Assembly (NCBI GenBank): GCA_017534025.1
Contig: JAFWDF010000094.1
Coordinates: 1 to 18,714 of the forward strand
Direction of reading: 5' to 3'
Length of the DNA: 18,714 bases
DNA from: Bacillota bacterium
Lineage (GTDB): Bacteria > Bacillota > Clostridia > Peptostreptococcales > Anaerovoracaceae
The translations under genes were made by a program, and so were the position numbers. The first letter of the stretch is position 1. Every line of letters starts with the position of its first letter. This document shows, in pieces, positions 8,981-17,066 of the stretch. The notes under the pieces were generated by a model. The model saw only the letters and a list, made by a program, of their open reading frames with translations, was not told the origin of the DNA and ran no database searches.

Positions 8981-8994
8981 GTATATAAACCATG

Positions 8995-9003
8995 AAGGGA
9001 GAG
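8995..9003 (+). promoter_or_regulatory. Ribosome binding site fixing the transketolase N-subunit start
   Basis: AAGGGAGAG lies five bases before the ATG at 9009. An in-frame ATG at 8979 would sit on the predicted transcription start with no leader, so this site decides in favour of 9009. Confidence 0.8.
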
Positions 9004-9008
9004 TAACC

Positions 9009-9833
9009 ATGGCGACTGATTTTGAAATGCTGAAAGAAAAAGCCAGGGATGTACGGATTGACATCATCCGTCAGGTGCATGCCGCGGCATCCGGCCATCC
9101 GGGCGGATCCCTGTCCGCGGCGGATCTGGTGACGTATCTGTTTTTTCAGGAAATGAATATTGACCCGGCGGATCCGGACCGGAAAATCCGGGATCGTTTT
9201 GTTCTTTCCAAAGGGCATGCGGCTCCGGCGCTTTACGCAGTGCTGGCGGAGCGCGGATTTTTCCCGAAGGAAGAGCTGTTGAATCTTCGTAAGATCGGGA
9301 GTATGCTGCAGGGACATCCGGATAAAAAGAAAGTACCGGGCGTGGATATGTCCACCGGTTCCCTCGGCCAGGGTATTTCCGCGGCAGTGGGAATGGCCCT
9401 CGCCGATAAGATTGACGGCACCGGCAGCCGGGTGTACGCGCTGCTGGGCGACGGCGAGATTCAGGAAGGTCTGGTATGGGAAGCGGCCATGTCGGCAGCA
9501 CATTATAAACTGGACAATCTGACTGCCATCGTGGACTGGAACGGACTGCAGATCGACGGACCGAACGATGAAGTCATGAAAGTAACGCCGATCGATGAAA
9601 AATTCGCGGCCTTTGGCTGGGATGTACAGATGATCGACGGGCACGACCTGGAACAGATTGAGGCGGCTCTGCAGAAAGCGCGGACCGTGGAAGGGAAACC
9701 GCAGGTCATCGTGGCGAAGACCGTGAAGGGCAAAGGCGTTTCCTTTATGGAAAATGAAGCCGGCTGGCACGGAAAGGCGCCGAACGATGAGCAGGCGAAG
9801 CAGGCAGTGGAAGAACTGGGAGGTACATGGTAA
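9009..9833 (+). CDS. Transketolase, N-terminal (thiamine diphosphate-binding) subunit
   Basis: This 274-residue subunit of a split transketolase carries the thiamine diphosphate pyrophosphate-binding half. Visible motifs are ASGHPGGSLSAADL, VLSKGHAAPALYA, TGSLGQGISAAVGMA, and the GDG...N cofactor motif (LLGDGEIQEG through IVDWNGLQIDG). Length and motifs match the N-terminal subunit common in anaerobic Firmicutes and archaea. With its partner it transfers two-carbon ketol units between sugar phosphates in the non-oxidative pentose phosphate pathway. The start at 9009 is chosen over 8979 on the ribosome binding site. The stop TAA overlaps the ATG of the C-terminal subunit (TAATG), so the subunits should be made in matched amounts. 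Confidence 0.95.
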   Translation: MATDFEMLKEKARDVRIDIIRQVHAAASGHPGGSLSAADLVTYLFFQEMNIDPADPDRKIRDRFVLSKGHAAPALYAVLAERGFFPKEELLNLRKIGSMLQGHPDKKKVPGVDMSTGSLGQGISAAVGMALADKIDGTGSRVYALLGDGEIQEGLVWEAAMSAAHYKLDNLTAIVDWNGLQIDGPNDEVMKVTPIDEKFAAFGWDVQMIDGHDLEQIEAALQKARTVEGKPQVIVAKTVKGKGVSFMENEAGWHGKAPNDEQAKQAVEELGGTW

Positions 9834-10766
9834 TGGCAGACAAGATCTCGACCCGTCAGGCATACGGCGACGCCCTGGTGGAACTGGGCGCCGAGAACAA
9901 AAACATCATTGTCATGGACGCGGACCTCTCCAAATCCACCATGACCAAGGATTTTAAGGCAAAGTTTCCGGAACGTTTCTTCAACGCCGGCATTGCCGAA
10001 GCGGATATGATGGGCATGGCAGCCGGCCTGGCGATGTCCGGCAAGATTGTGTTCGCGAGCACTTTCGCGATGTTCGCAGCCGGCAGAGCCTATGAAATTA
10101 TCCGTAATTCCATCGGTTATCCGATGGCCAATGTCAAAATCTGCGCGACACACGCAGGCATCACGGTAGGGGAAGACGGCGCCAGCCATCAGTGCATTGA
10201 AGATATTGCGCTCATGAGCGTGATTCCGGGCATGACTGTCATACATCCTGCTGACGCCATGTCTACCAGAAGGCTGCTGGCTCAGGCGGCCGTTCTGAAG
10301 GGCCCGGTGTACATGCGCCTGGGAAGACTGGCAGTGCCGCAGATCTATGATGAGACAAAGGGCGTGGAGCTTGGAAAAGCCATTACGGCCAGGGAAGGCA
10401 CGGATCATACGGTGATCGCCTGCGGACTCATGGTCAGCGAAGCGCTGGCGGCTGCGGAAGAACTGGAAAAGGAAGGTGCGCGTACTGGATATGCACACCA
10501 TCAAACCGCTGGATGAGGAAGCTGTGATCAAAGCGGCAAAAGAAACAAAGAGCATCATCACTGCGGAGGAACATTCCGTGATCGGCGGGCTGGGTTCCAT
10601 GGTCGCTTCCGTGACTGCGGCACATTGCCCGGTAAAGGTAACCATGGTCGGCGTCCAGGACCGTTTCGGACAGTCCGGAAAGCCGGCGGAACTGATGAAG
10701 GAATACGGCATCACGGCGGCAGATATTGTGAAGGCCGTGAAGGCGGCGGATCAGGCGTCCAAGTAG
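9833..10766 (+). pseudogene. Transketolase, C-terminal subunit, interrupted by a frameshift near 10478
   Basis: The frame from 9833 gives 215 good residues of the pyrimidine-binding domain (FFNAGIAEADMMGMAAGLA with the cofactor-activating Glu, ASTFAMFAAGRAYE, HAGITVGEDGASHQ). After LEKEG at 10475-10477 it slips into unrelated residues and stops at 10514-10516. The correct C-terminal domain resumes in another frame from about 10479 (RVLDMHTIKPLDEEAV, then the conserved EEHSVIGGLGS) and runs to TAG at 10766. Joined, the product is about 311 residues, the normal length for this subunit. Relatives usually have two or three more residues at the junction, so an 8-base or 2-base deletion fits. ATG at 9833 is preferred over 9827 because GGGAGG (9818-9823) is then nine bases away. 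Loss would disable the split enzyme unless another transketolase exists, so sequence error is a serious alternative. Confidence 0.85.
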
Positions 10767-10773
10767 GTTTTTC

Positions 10774-12159
10774 GTGGAAACAGGACAGAAATACAGTATT
10801 TCGATCACGGATGTCAGTACCTCCGGTGAGGGCATCGGCCGCGCCGACGGCATGGTGGTGTTTGTGCCGGGCCTGGTTCCGGGAGACGAGGCAGAGATCG
10901 AGATTACAGGTATCAGGAAAAATATCGCCCGCGGGAAGGTGCTGCAGATACAGCACCCTTCCCCGGAGCGGACAGAGCCGCCCTGCCCGGTCTTTGGCCG
11001 GTGCGGCGGGTGCTCTCTGCAGAATATGGCATATGACGCCCAGCTGCGTCTGAAGGACCGGCAGCTGAAGGATAAGCTGGAGAGAATCTGCGGCGGGGAC
11101 ATTCCCGCAGCGGAGGAGCCGGCGGGGATGGAATACCCGTGGTATTACCGGAACAAGGCGGAATATGCGGCCGGCATGGGCCGGCGTGCGGACGGAACGA
11201 AGGGCCCGCTGGCCGGTTTTTATGACCGGGGATCCCGGCAGGTTGTCGAAACGGAACACTGCATGATCCAGTCTCCGGCAGCGAATCTGGCGGCGGAGGG
11301 CCTCCGGCAGTTCATCCGGGAGTCCGGCATCAGCATTTACAACGAGCGCACGGGAAAGGGCCTGCTGCGCCGCATGACGGTCCGCACCGGATGGGAAAGC
11401 GGCGAGGTAATGGTGATCATTACCATAAACGGCAGGGAACTTCCGGAAGCCCAGCTGCTGGCGGATATTCTCAGCGAAGTGCTGGATACGGAGGAGTACG
11501 AGTTCCGCAGCCTGGCACTGGAATACAATACGAATAAAAATATCGCCGCGCCGGGCGCGAAGACGGAAGTCATCGCCGGCGGCGAGGTGATTCATGATAC
11601 ACTCCTGGGGATGAATTTTGAGATTTCGCCGCAGTCTTTTTATCAGGTGAATCCTGCGCAGACAGAGGTGTTGTATAATACGGTCCTGGAATTTGCCGCC
11701 ATCGGACCGGAGGATGTGGTCTTTGATCTGTACTGCGGTGTGGGCACCATCGGTATTTTCTGCGCGCGGCAGGCAAAGTATGTCTGGGGAATCGAATCGG
11801 TGAAGAGCGCCGTGATCGACGCCAACCGCAATGCGGTAATTAACGGACTGGTCAATATTCAGTTTATCCGCGGCAAGGCCGAGGAGAAGATCCTGCAGCT
11901 GGAAGAGCAGCAGATCCGTCCGGATGTGGTCATTCTGGATCCGCCGCGGGCCGGCTGCCGGGAGGAACTCATCGAAGCGGTGAACCGGGCGGCGCCGTCC
12001 AGGATTATCTACGTTTCCTGCGAGCCGGCGACCATGGCCAGGGATCTGAAGCAGCTGACGGCATCCGGACAATACCGGATCCGGCGGATCAAAATGATCG
12101 ATCAGTTCTGCCATACCGTCCGGATGGAATGTGTGATACTGCTCGTCCGGGAACCGTAA
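10774..12159 (+). CDS. rlmD: 23S rRNA (uracil-C5)-methyltransferase, RlmD/RumA family
   Basis: This 461-residue SAM-dependent methyltransferase starts with a TRAM RNA-binding domain (residues 1-60). An iron-sulfur cluster motif follows (C71, C77, C80 in CPVFGRCGGC, with a later Cys in TEHCMIQ). The C-terminal catalytic domain has the SAM loop DLYCGVGTIG, the ILDPPRAGC motif, and the catalytic Cys416 in YVSCEPATMARDL. Family members methylate uracil C5 in 23S rRNA (U1939, and in some Firmicutes also U747). Which position applies here cannot be told. The GTG start has only a weak AGG upstream, and the gene begins seven bases after the transketolase fragment, so it is probably read from the same transcript. 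Confidence 0.92.
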   Translation: METGQKYSISITDVSTSGEGIGRADGMVVFVPGLVPGDEAEIEITGIRKNIARGKVLQIQHPSPERTEPPCPVFGRCGGCSLQNMAYDAQLRLKDRQLKDKLERICGGDIPAAEEPAGMEYPWYYRNKAEYAAGMGRRADGTKGPLAGFYDRGSRQVVETEHCMIQSPAANLAAEGLRQFIRESGISIYNERTGKGLLRRMTVRTGWESGEVMVIITINGRELPEAQLLADILSEVLDTEEYEFRSLALEYNTNKNIAAPGAKTEVIAGGEVIHDTLLGMNFEISPQSFYQVNPAQTEVLYNTVLEFAAIGPEDVVFDLYCGVGTIGIFCARQAKYVWGIESVKSAVIDANRNAVINGLVNIQFIRGKAEEKILQLEEQQIRPDVVILDPPRAGCREELIEAVNRAAPSRIIYVSCEPATMARDLKQLTASGQYRIRRIKMIDQFCHTVRMECVILLVREP

Positions 12160-12249
12160 CCGGATCAGGCGGCCGTTTCACCGGACCGGTAACTATTACT
12201 TATTTTTCAAGTCACTCTGCAGATGGTTAAAAAGCAGAGGGTGTATTTC

Positions 12250-12254
12250 GGGGA
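12250..12254 (+). promoter_or_regulatory. Ribosome binding site fixing the deacetylase start
   Basis: GGGGA lies ten bases before the ATG at 12265. The in-frame ATG at 12223 has no recognisable site and would put extra charged residues before the signal peptide. No clear promoter or terminator was found in the 105 bases between rlmD and this start. Confidence 0.55.
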
Positions 12255-12264
12255 AATACAAAAA

Positions 12265-14133
12265 ATGCAACAGTTTGTTCGGAAATGGACGGCACGGATG
12301 ATTTCTGTGCTGTTGATTTTGTTAATGCTGCCTTGTTTTTCAATGGCAGCGCCTGATCAGGAGAACAGTGAGGAAAGCAAAAGTGCGGAAACTCCATCCA
12401 AGCTTATGGCATTTTCCTATGATGACGGCCCGTCCGAAGCTACGGAGGCGTTGCTGGACGGTTTGAAAGAGCGGGATTCACATGTCACGTTCTTCATGAC
12501 CGGTCTGCTGGATACGCAGTATGGAAAATACGGTATTGAACACTTCGCAAACCTGGCGGACCGCATGATCCGGGAAGGCCATCAGCTGGGGAACCATTCC
12601 TATTATCATATCGATATGGATGAATCCACGCCGGAAGAGATCAAGCTTCAGGTCGTCAATGTGGAAAAGCTGCTGTTTGAGCGCATGGGAGGGGAATACC
12701 GGGATATGTTCCGGCCGCCTCACGGAGAGTGCACTCCGGAAATCCGGCGGGCACTGAATATGCCTATCATTCTGTGGAATCTGGATTCCTTTGACTGGAA
12801 ATACATTGACGCGGATATCGTGTACCGCAACATTGTCAATAATGCATCCGACGGCACGGTGGTTGACCTGCACGATCTGAGCCCGACCAGTGTGGACGGG
12901 TCTCTGCGGGCCATTGATACTCTGAAAAAAAAGGGCTATGAATTTGTCACTGTTGCAGAGCTGATGCACCGCCGGGGCGTTACACCGCAGAACGGCGCGG
13001 ATTATCGTTCGTTCCCGAATAAGGGCGTTAATCTGCCGGCTCTGGCAGCACCGGAGATCAAGGTGGAAAAGGATCATGAAAACCGCCTGGTTTCTGCAGT
13101 CTGTTCGACCAGTGAACAGGGAATGACGTTGTATTACACGACGGACGGAACCTATCCGCTGCTGTCGTCTCCGAAATATGAAAAACCGATTAAGGTTACC
13201 GAAGACACGGATCTCATTGTCGTCGGTTACGATGAATTCGCCACCCGGACACCGATGGCAAGGCAGACGGTGAAACGGTATGCGGTGGAACCGCCGGAGG
13301 CGGAGAGTGAGGACGGCAAAGTGACGCTGACCTGCGCGACGCCGGGCGCGGAGATTTATTATACGCTGGACGGTTCTGAGCCGGATGAGAATGCGAAGCA
13401 TTACCGGAAGCCGTTCCGTCCGAAAGGACGGCAGCTGCGGGCTGTCGGGGTACTGAAGGATGTGCCTTCCGGCGGAACTGCAGATTATACAGTGGCGGGA
13501 AAAGGTATTCTTTTCACGGATCTGGATCCGGAGGCAGAGTATTTTGATAATGTCTGCACAGTCGTGGAAAAGGGCTATATGAATGGCCGGGAGGATCAGA
13601 CCTTCGAGCCGGACCGGACGGTTACCAGGGCAATGCTGCTGGAAACGCTGTATGGTATGGCGGACAGCCCGGAACCGGAAAAAGCTTCGTCAAAGGGCGC
13701 GGCCGCCCGGTACCTGGATGTCACTTCCGGTGACAGTTACCGGGACGCAGTATTCTGGGCGCTGTCTGAAGACCTTTCCGCAGCAGACAGTGAAGAGGCT
13801 TTCGGCTCGGCAAACGAGATCACCAGACAGGAACTGGCCGAAATACTCTATCGATATGAAAAGAACATTCGACAGGCCGATATGGAAACAAATTCGGCGG
13901 ATCTGTCGGAGTACAGAGACGGAAATACCGTTTCCGCCGGGGCGGAAGAGGCCGTGGCATGGGCTGCCGGCAATGGTATTCTGCCGGATTCCGGGAATAA
14001 TAAACTGCTTAAGCCGGATGCATTGCTGACCAGGGCCGACCTGGCGGGCGTACTGGTAGCGCTGGATGAATTTGAACCGGATCCGTCGCTGTTGCAGCGG
14101 ATTGCAGACTGGTTCGCAGGATTGTTTGCATAA
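12265..14133 (+). CDS. Secreted NodB-type polysaccharide deacetylase with chitobiase-like and SLH domains
   Basis: This 622-residue protein begins with a signal peptide (basic start, hydrophobic core at about 12-24, ending near SMAA). Residues 47-235 form a carbohydrate esterase family 4 domain with the metal and catalytic motifs present: YDDGPS (52-57), the H111/H115 pair in NHSYYH, RPPHG (150-154), DW (177-178) and VDLHD (His203). Two repeats like the chitobiase C-terminal domain follow (about 262-335 and 340-410), each with YYT(T/L)DG. Three SLH repeats (about 415-465, 483-533, 550-600) contain VTRA, ITRQ and LTRA. It probably N-deacetylates wall peptidoglycan or an amino-sugar polymer while anchored by SLH binding to the CsaB-modified polymer. 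Start 12265 is chosen on its ribosome binding site. A terminator follows the stop directly. Confidence 0.9.
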   Translation: MQQFVRKWTARMISVLLILLMLPCFSMAAPDQENSEESKSAETPSKLMAFSYDDGPSEATEALLDGLKERDSHVTFFMTGLLDTQYGKYGIEHFANLADRMIREGHQLGNHSYYHIDMDESTPEEIKLQVVNVEKLLFERMGGEYRDMFRPPHGECTPEIRRALNMPIILWNLDSFDWKYIDADIVYRNIVNNASDGTVVDLHDLSPTSVDGSLRAIDTLKKKGYEFVTVAELMHRRGVTPQNGADYRSFPNKGVNLPALAAPEIKVEKDHENRLVSAVCSTSEQGMTLYYTTDGTYPLLSSPKYEKPIKVTEDTDLIVVGYDEFATRTPMARQTVKRYAVEPPEAESEDGKVTLTCATPGAEIYYTLDGSEPDENAKHYRKPFRPKGRQLRAVGVLKDVPSGGTADYTVAGKGILFTDLDPEAEYFDNVCTVVEKGYMNGREDQTFEPDRTVTRAMLLETLYGMADSPEPEKASSKGAAARYLDVTSGDSYRDAVFWALSEDLSAADSEEAFGSANEITRQELAEILYRYEKNIRQADMETNSADLSEYRDGNTVSAGAEEAVAWAAGNGILPDSGNNKLLKPDALLTRADLAGVLVALDEFEPDPSLLQRIADWFAGLFA

Positions 14134-14147
14134 AAAAAGAAAAAAAA

Positions 14148-14190
14148 ACGGGAGTCAGCAGGAACAGCCGGCTCCCGTTTATTGTATTTT
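14148..14190 (+). terminator. Intrinsic terminator after the deacetylase gene
   Basis: ACGGGAGTC (14148-14156) pairs with GGCTCCCGT (14170-14178) with one G-T wobble and a 13-base loop. A T-rich tail (TTTATTGTATTTT) follows and an A-run lies upstream. It starts 14 bases after the stop codon. Confidence 0.85.
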
Positions 14191-14211
14191 ACCACTTGAA
14201 TGTGCTAAAAT
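14182..14211 (+). promoter_or_regulatory. Probable promoter of the ATP-grasp/alpha-E/transglutaminase operon
   Basis: TTGTAT (14182-14187) and TAAAAT (14206-14211) are separated by 18 bases, and the -10 is preceded by TGC, an extended -10. The -35 overlaps the tail of the preceding terminator. The alternative TTGAAT (14196-14201) with TATTAT (14217-14222) has only a 15-base spacer. Either would start transcription at about 14218-14230, upstream of AAGGAG at 14261-14266. Confidence 0.55.
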
Positions 14212-14275
14212 ATTAATATTATACAGACTTTGGCAAACGTCTCACGCAGGCCGTAATGGGAAGGAGTGACCGGGT

Positions 14276-15592
14276 ATGCAGGAATTAAACAAACATGTCA
14301 AGTCGATTAACCATTTGCTGGAACGATACGGTGTCCGTTTCGGCATTTATAAAAACGGAACCTTTAAGGAGCAGCTGTTTCCGTTTGATCCGATTCCGAG
14401 GGTGATCGAACATGAGGAATGGGTGGAACTGGAAGAGGGACTGATCCAGCGGGTCACCGCGCTGAATATGTTCCTGAAGGACATTTACGGGGAGAAGAAG
14501 ATCGTGAAGGATGGCGTCATTCCGCCGGAATTCGTATTCTCTTCATCCGGTTATCTGGCTGCCTGCGAAGGCATGGTGACACCGAAGGGCATCGCCTCGC
14601 ATATTTCCGGGATCGATCTGGTAAAGGGCAACGACGGCGTCTGGTATATTCTCGAAGATAACCTGCGGATTCCTTCCGGCGCCTCCTATCCGCTGATCGC
14701 CAGAGATCTGTGCCGGACGGCCAGTCCCGCGACGTTTGCACATACGCCGGTGGAGGACAACCGCGATTATGCGGAGATGCTGTTTGAAACGATGAATTAT
14801 GTCAATACCGGCGGTCTCAACGTGATTCTGACACCGGGCCGCTACAATGCCGCATTTTTCGAGCATTCCTACCTGGCGGAAAAAACCGGCACCGTCCTGG
14901 TCTACAATACGGATCTCATCGTGGAAAATGATGTGGTATATCTCAAGACTGCAGCAGGAAACCAGCGTGTAGGCGCCATTTACAGGCGGACTTCCGACGA
15001 ATATCTGGATCCGCTGGCGTTCAATCCGGAATCGCTGATCGGCGTGCCGGGTCTGTTCCAGGCCATGAAAAAGGGAAATGTGGCCGTGCTGAACGCTCCG
15101 GGCAACGGCGTTGCGGATGACAAGGGCATCTATTATTTTGTGCCGAAAATGGTGGAATACTATCTGGGCGAGGAATGCAAAACGCATAATGCGCCGACCT
15201 ATCTTCCTTATTACGAAGAAGACAGGAAATATGTACTGGATAATTTTGACAATCTGGTCATCAAGGATGTGGCGGAAGCCGGCGGTTACGGCGTCGTGTT
15301 CGGAAGCACACTGACGGCGGAAAAGAAGGCGGATTTCATTCATGCGATCAAGACGGAACCGCGCCGCTTCATCGCGCAGGAGATCATCGATTTCCAGGAT
15401 CTCGACATTCTGGATGAAGACGGTGTGACACCGGTGCCGCGCAAAGCGGATCTCCGGGCCTTCGTGCTGGCAGGGGAAACCGTCCGCGTCTGGAAGAGCG
15501 GCCTGACCCGGTTCTCCAGGGATCCGAATTCATCCATCGTTAATTCTTCGCAGGGAGGAGGTTTCAAAGACACATGGGTACTGTCACGTTAG
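14276..15592 (+). CDS. Circularly permuted ATP-grasp type 2 protein (COG2308)
   Basis: This 438-residue protein matches the circularly permuted ATP-grasp family. Visible motifs are LFPFDPIPRVIEHEEW, ALNMFLKDIYGE, SGIDLVKGNDGVWYILEDNLRIPSGASYP, KDVAEAGGYGVVFG, RRFIAQEIID, and the terminal VNSSQGGGFKDTWVL. The family is predicted to form amide or peptide bonds using ATP. Its characteristic neighbours, an alpha-E protein and a transglutaminase-like protein, are both present here. The N-terminus is shorter than in many homologues by some tens of residues, but an in-frame TGA at 14267-14269 rules out an upstream start. AAGGAG at 14261-14266 is well placed. It overlaps the next gene by 19 bases. 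Substrate and product are not known. Confidence 0.92.
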   Translation: MQELNKHVKSINHLLERYGVRFGIYKNGTFKEQLFPFDPIPRVIEHEEWVELEEGLIQRVTALNMFLKDIYGEKKIVKDGVIPPEFVFSSSGYLAACEGMVTPKGIASHISGIDLVKGNDGVWYILEDNLRIPSGASYPLIARDLCRTASPATFAHTPVEDNRDYAEMLFETMNYVNTGGLNVILTPGRYNAAFFEHSYLAEKTGTVLVYNTDLIVENDVVYLKTAAGNQRVGAIYRRTSDEYLDPLAFNPESLIGVPGLFQAMKKGNVAVLNAPGNGVADDKGIYYFVPKMVEYYLGEECKTHNAPTYLPYYEEDRKYVLDNFDNLVIKDVAEAGGYGVVFGSTLTAEKKADFIHAIKTEPRRFIAQEIIDFQDLDILDEDGVTPVPRKADLRAFVLAGETVRVWKSGLTRFSRDPNSSIVNSSQGGGFKDTWVLSR

Positions 15593-16248
15593 GAAAACTG
15601 GATAATCTGTACTGGCTGGGACGCTATATCGAGCGTGTCTACCAGTCCATTCATATGTATAAATCGGCCTATGACAAGCTGATTGACAAGGACTCGTCTG
15701 TTTATGAAGAAGAATGCCGGAAAATGGGGATGGCAAATACCTTCGCTTCCGCGGAAGATTTCGCCTGGGGCATCGCCTTCGATACGGAAAATCCGCTCTC
15801 GATCATCTCCAATCTTTACCGGGCCTATGATAATGCCATGATCATGCGGAATGAGATCTCATCGGAGACGCTGGCATATATCCATCTCGCTCTGGCGGAA
15901 ATGAAACGGGGCAAGATCAGCGAGGCACCGCTGATGGAACTGCAGAATGTGGAAGATCTGATCCTTGCATTCTGGGGCTGCCTGGATGATAAGGTGGATG
16001 ACGAAGGTATTCGCAACACCGTAAAGGTCGGACGGCGGATCGAGCGTCTGGATATTCAGCTGCGCAGGGAAGCGGACCGGAAGGCACTTACCCGGGAAAT
16101 GCGCCGGCTGGTGTCCCGGATCAATACTACGGAGCTGCCGTATAATCGCGTGGCGCTGCTCTACGCAGCGGCCATGGTCGAAGATGAAAACGCGGGATAC
16201 GAAGATATCAAAAAGATGATATGGGATATCGTGCCGCCGTTTGTGTGA
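15574..16248 (+). CDS. Alpha-E domain protein (DUF403, COG2307)
   Basis: This 224-residue, mostly alpha-helical protein opens with the family signature LDNLYWLGRYIERVYQ and continues with helices typical of the alpha-E domain (NEISSETLAYIHLALAEM, VGRRIERLDIQLR). It is the regular partner of the circularly permuted ATP-grasp and transglutaminase-like proteins in predicted peptide ligation or modification operons; its biochemical role is unknown. It is shorter than the roughly 300-residue form common elsewhere, so this may be a compact lineage variant. The start lies inside the ATP-grasp gene behind a strong GGAGGAGG near 15556-15563, suggesting coupled, stoichiometric synthesis. Confidence 0.88.
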   Translation: MGTVTLGKLDNLYWLGRYIERVYQSIHMYKSAYDKLIDKDSSVYEEECRKMGMANTFASAEDFAWGIAFDTENPLSIISNLYRAYDNAMIMRNEISSETLAYIHLALAEMKRGKISEAPLMELQNVEDLILAFWGCLDDKVDDEGIRNTVKVGRRIERLDIQLRREADRKALTREMRRLVSRINTTELPYNRVALLYAAAMVEDENAGYEDIKKMIWDIVPPFV

Positions 16249-16264
16249 GTCAGATTTTAATGCT

Positions 16265-17062
16265 ATGAAACTATCATTCAGTTATACTATGGCGCTGCAT
16301 TTTTCGAAGGCAGTGGAGGACCAGTTTTTCTCCATGATCTGCCTGCCGGTAGATACAGCGCGGCAGAAGGTGCTGGAACTGAATACTTTGGTACAGCCGG
16401 AGACTGTGCTGAACGAGGATACGGACGGATTCGGCAACCGCAAGCTGTACGGATGTGTGCGGGAGCCGCACCGTGAGTTTCTGCTCCGGACGGAGGGAGC
16501 TGTCGAAACCGGCAGTGCGCTGTACGAGGAATGGCAGGATCCGGCGGATATCGGGCTGGTCCGTTACCAGGTGCCGACGGATCTGACCGCTCCCGGACCG
16601 GTTCTGCAGGAACTGTTCCGCGAATGGGCGGCCGGTGCACCGGAGGACCCTTACGGAAAGCTGCTGTATTACGGCCGGCTGACCGGAGAGCGCATCCGCT
16701 ATGTACCGGGCACAACCGATTCGCGCACTACGGCGGAGCAGGCGGCAGCACTGGAAAGCGGTGTCTGCCAGGATATTGCGCATGTTCTGATTGCTTTGCT
16801 GCGGATGGCCGGCATGCCGGCCAGATATACAGTGGGCCTGATTCCGGGTGAAGGCGAGAGCCATGCCTGGGTAGAGGCCAACTGCCGCGGATACTGGTAC
16901 GGGTTCGACCCGACCAATCAGCTGCTGGTCGATGAAGGGTACATTAAAATCTCGCATGGCCGGGATTACCGGGACTGCATGATTTCCAGAGGCATATTCA
17001 AAAATCCGTATGCCCTGCAGACCATGGAGGTTTCGGTATCGGTGGCGCAGGCGGAAGAGTGA
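16265..17062 (+). CDS. Transglutaminase-like cysteine peptidase family protein (COG1305)
   Basis: This 265-residue protein has an N-terminal beta domain of the kind found before bacterial transglutaminase-like modules, then the catalytic core. The Cys-His-Asp triad is visible: Cys168 in SGVCQDIAHVLIALLR, His200 in ESHAWVEA, and Asp215 in YGFDPTNQ. Such proteins cleave or rearrange amide bonds (peptidase or acyltransferase chemistry). In this operon context it is thought to act with the ATP-grasp and alpha-E proteins on a peptide or tagged substrate. No signal peptide is seen, so it is probably cytoplasmic. A TTG at 16241 is in frame, overlapping the preceding gene. ATG at 16265 is preferred because homologues begin with a strand like KLSFSYTMALHFSK, although its ribosome binding site is weak. 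Confidence 0.9.
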   Translation: MKLSFSYTMALHFSKAVEDQFFSMICLPVDTARQKVLELNTLVQPETVLNEDTDGFGNRKLYGCVREPHREFLLRTEGAVETGSALYEEWQDPADIGLVRYQVPTDLTAPGPVLQELFREWAAGAPEDPYGKLLYYGRLTGERIRYVPGTTDSRTTAEQAAALESGVCQDIAHVLIALLRMAGMPARYTVGLIPGEGESHAWVEANCRGYWYGFDPTNQLLVDEGYIKISHGRDYRDCMISRGIFKNPYALQTMEVSVSVAQAEE

Positions 17063-17066
17063 AAAA

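Noticed and set aside
8979..9008. Leaderless start of the transketolase N-subunit at 8979
   Set aside because: The ATG at 9009 has a strong, well-spaced ribosome binding site, and family homology begins after it.
10470..10490. Programmed +1 frameshifting in the transketolase C-terminal gene
   Set aside because: There is no slow or stop codon at the shift point and no prfB-like slippery context. Residues normally present at the junction are missing, which fits a deletion better.
9503..10714. A 403-codon open frame on the minus strand across both transketolase genes
   Set aside because: Its protein is low-complexity in character with no recognisable domain. It lies opposite strongly conserved genes and is explained by codon bias of the + strand.
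10476..10766. A separate small gene starting at GTG 10476
   Set aside because: Its sequence is exactly the missing C-terminal domain of transketolase. AAGGA is only two bases from the GTG, too close for a proper ribosome binding site.
10711..12114. A 467-codon open frame on the minus strand opposite rlmD
   Set aside because: It is rich in His, Arg and Gln with no family motifs, while the + strand has a full set of RlmD motifs. It is a shadow frame.
12160..12264. Terminator or promoter between rlmD and the deacetylase gene
   Set aside because: Short CCGG-type inverted repeats and a T5 run are present, but no consistent stem with a T-tail and no credible -35/-10 pair could be assembled.
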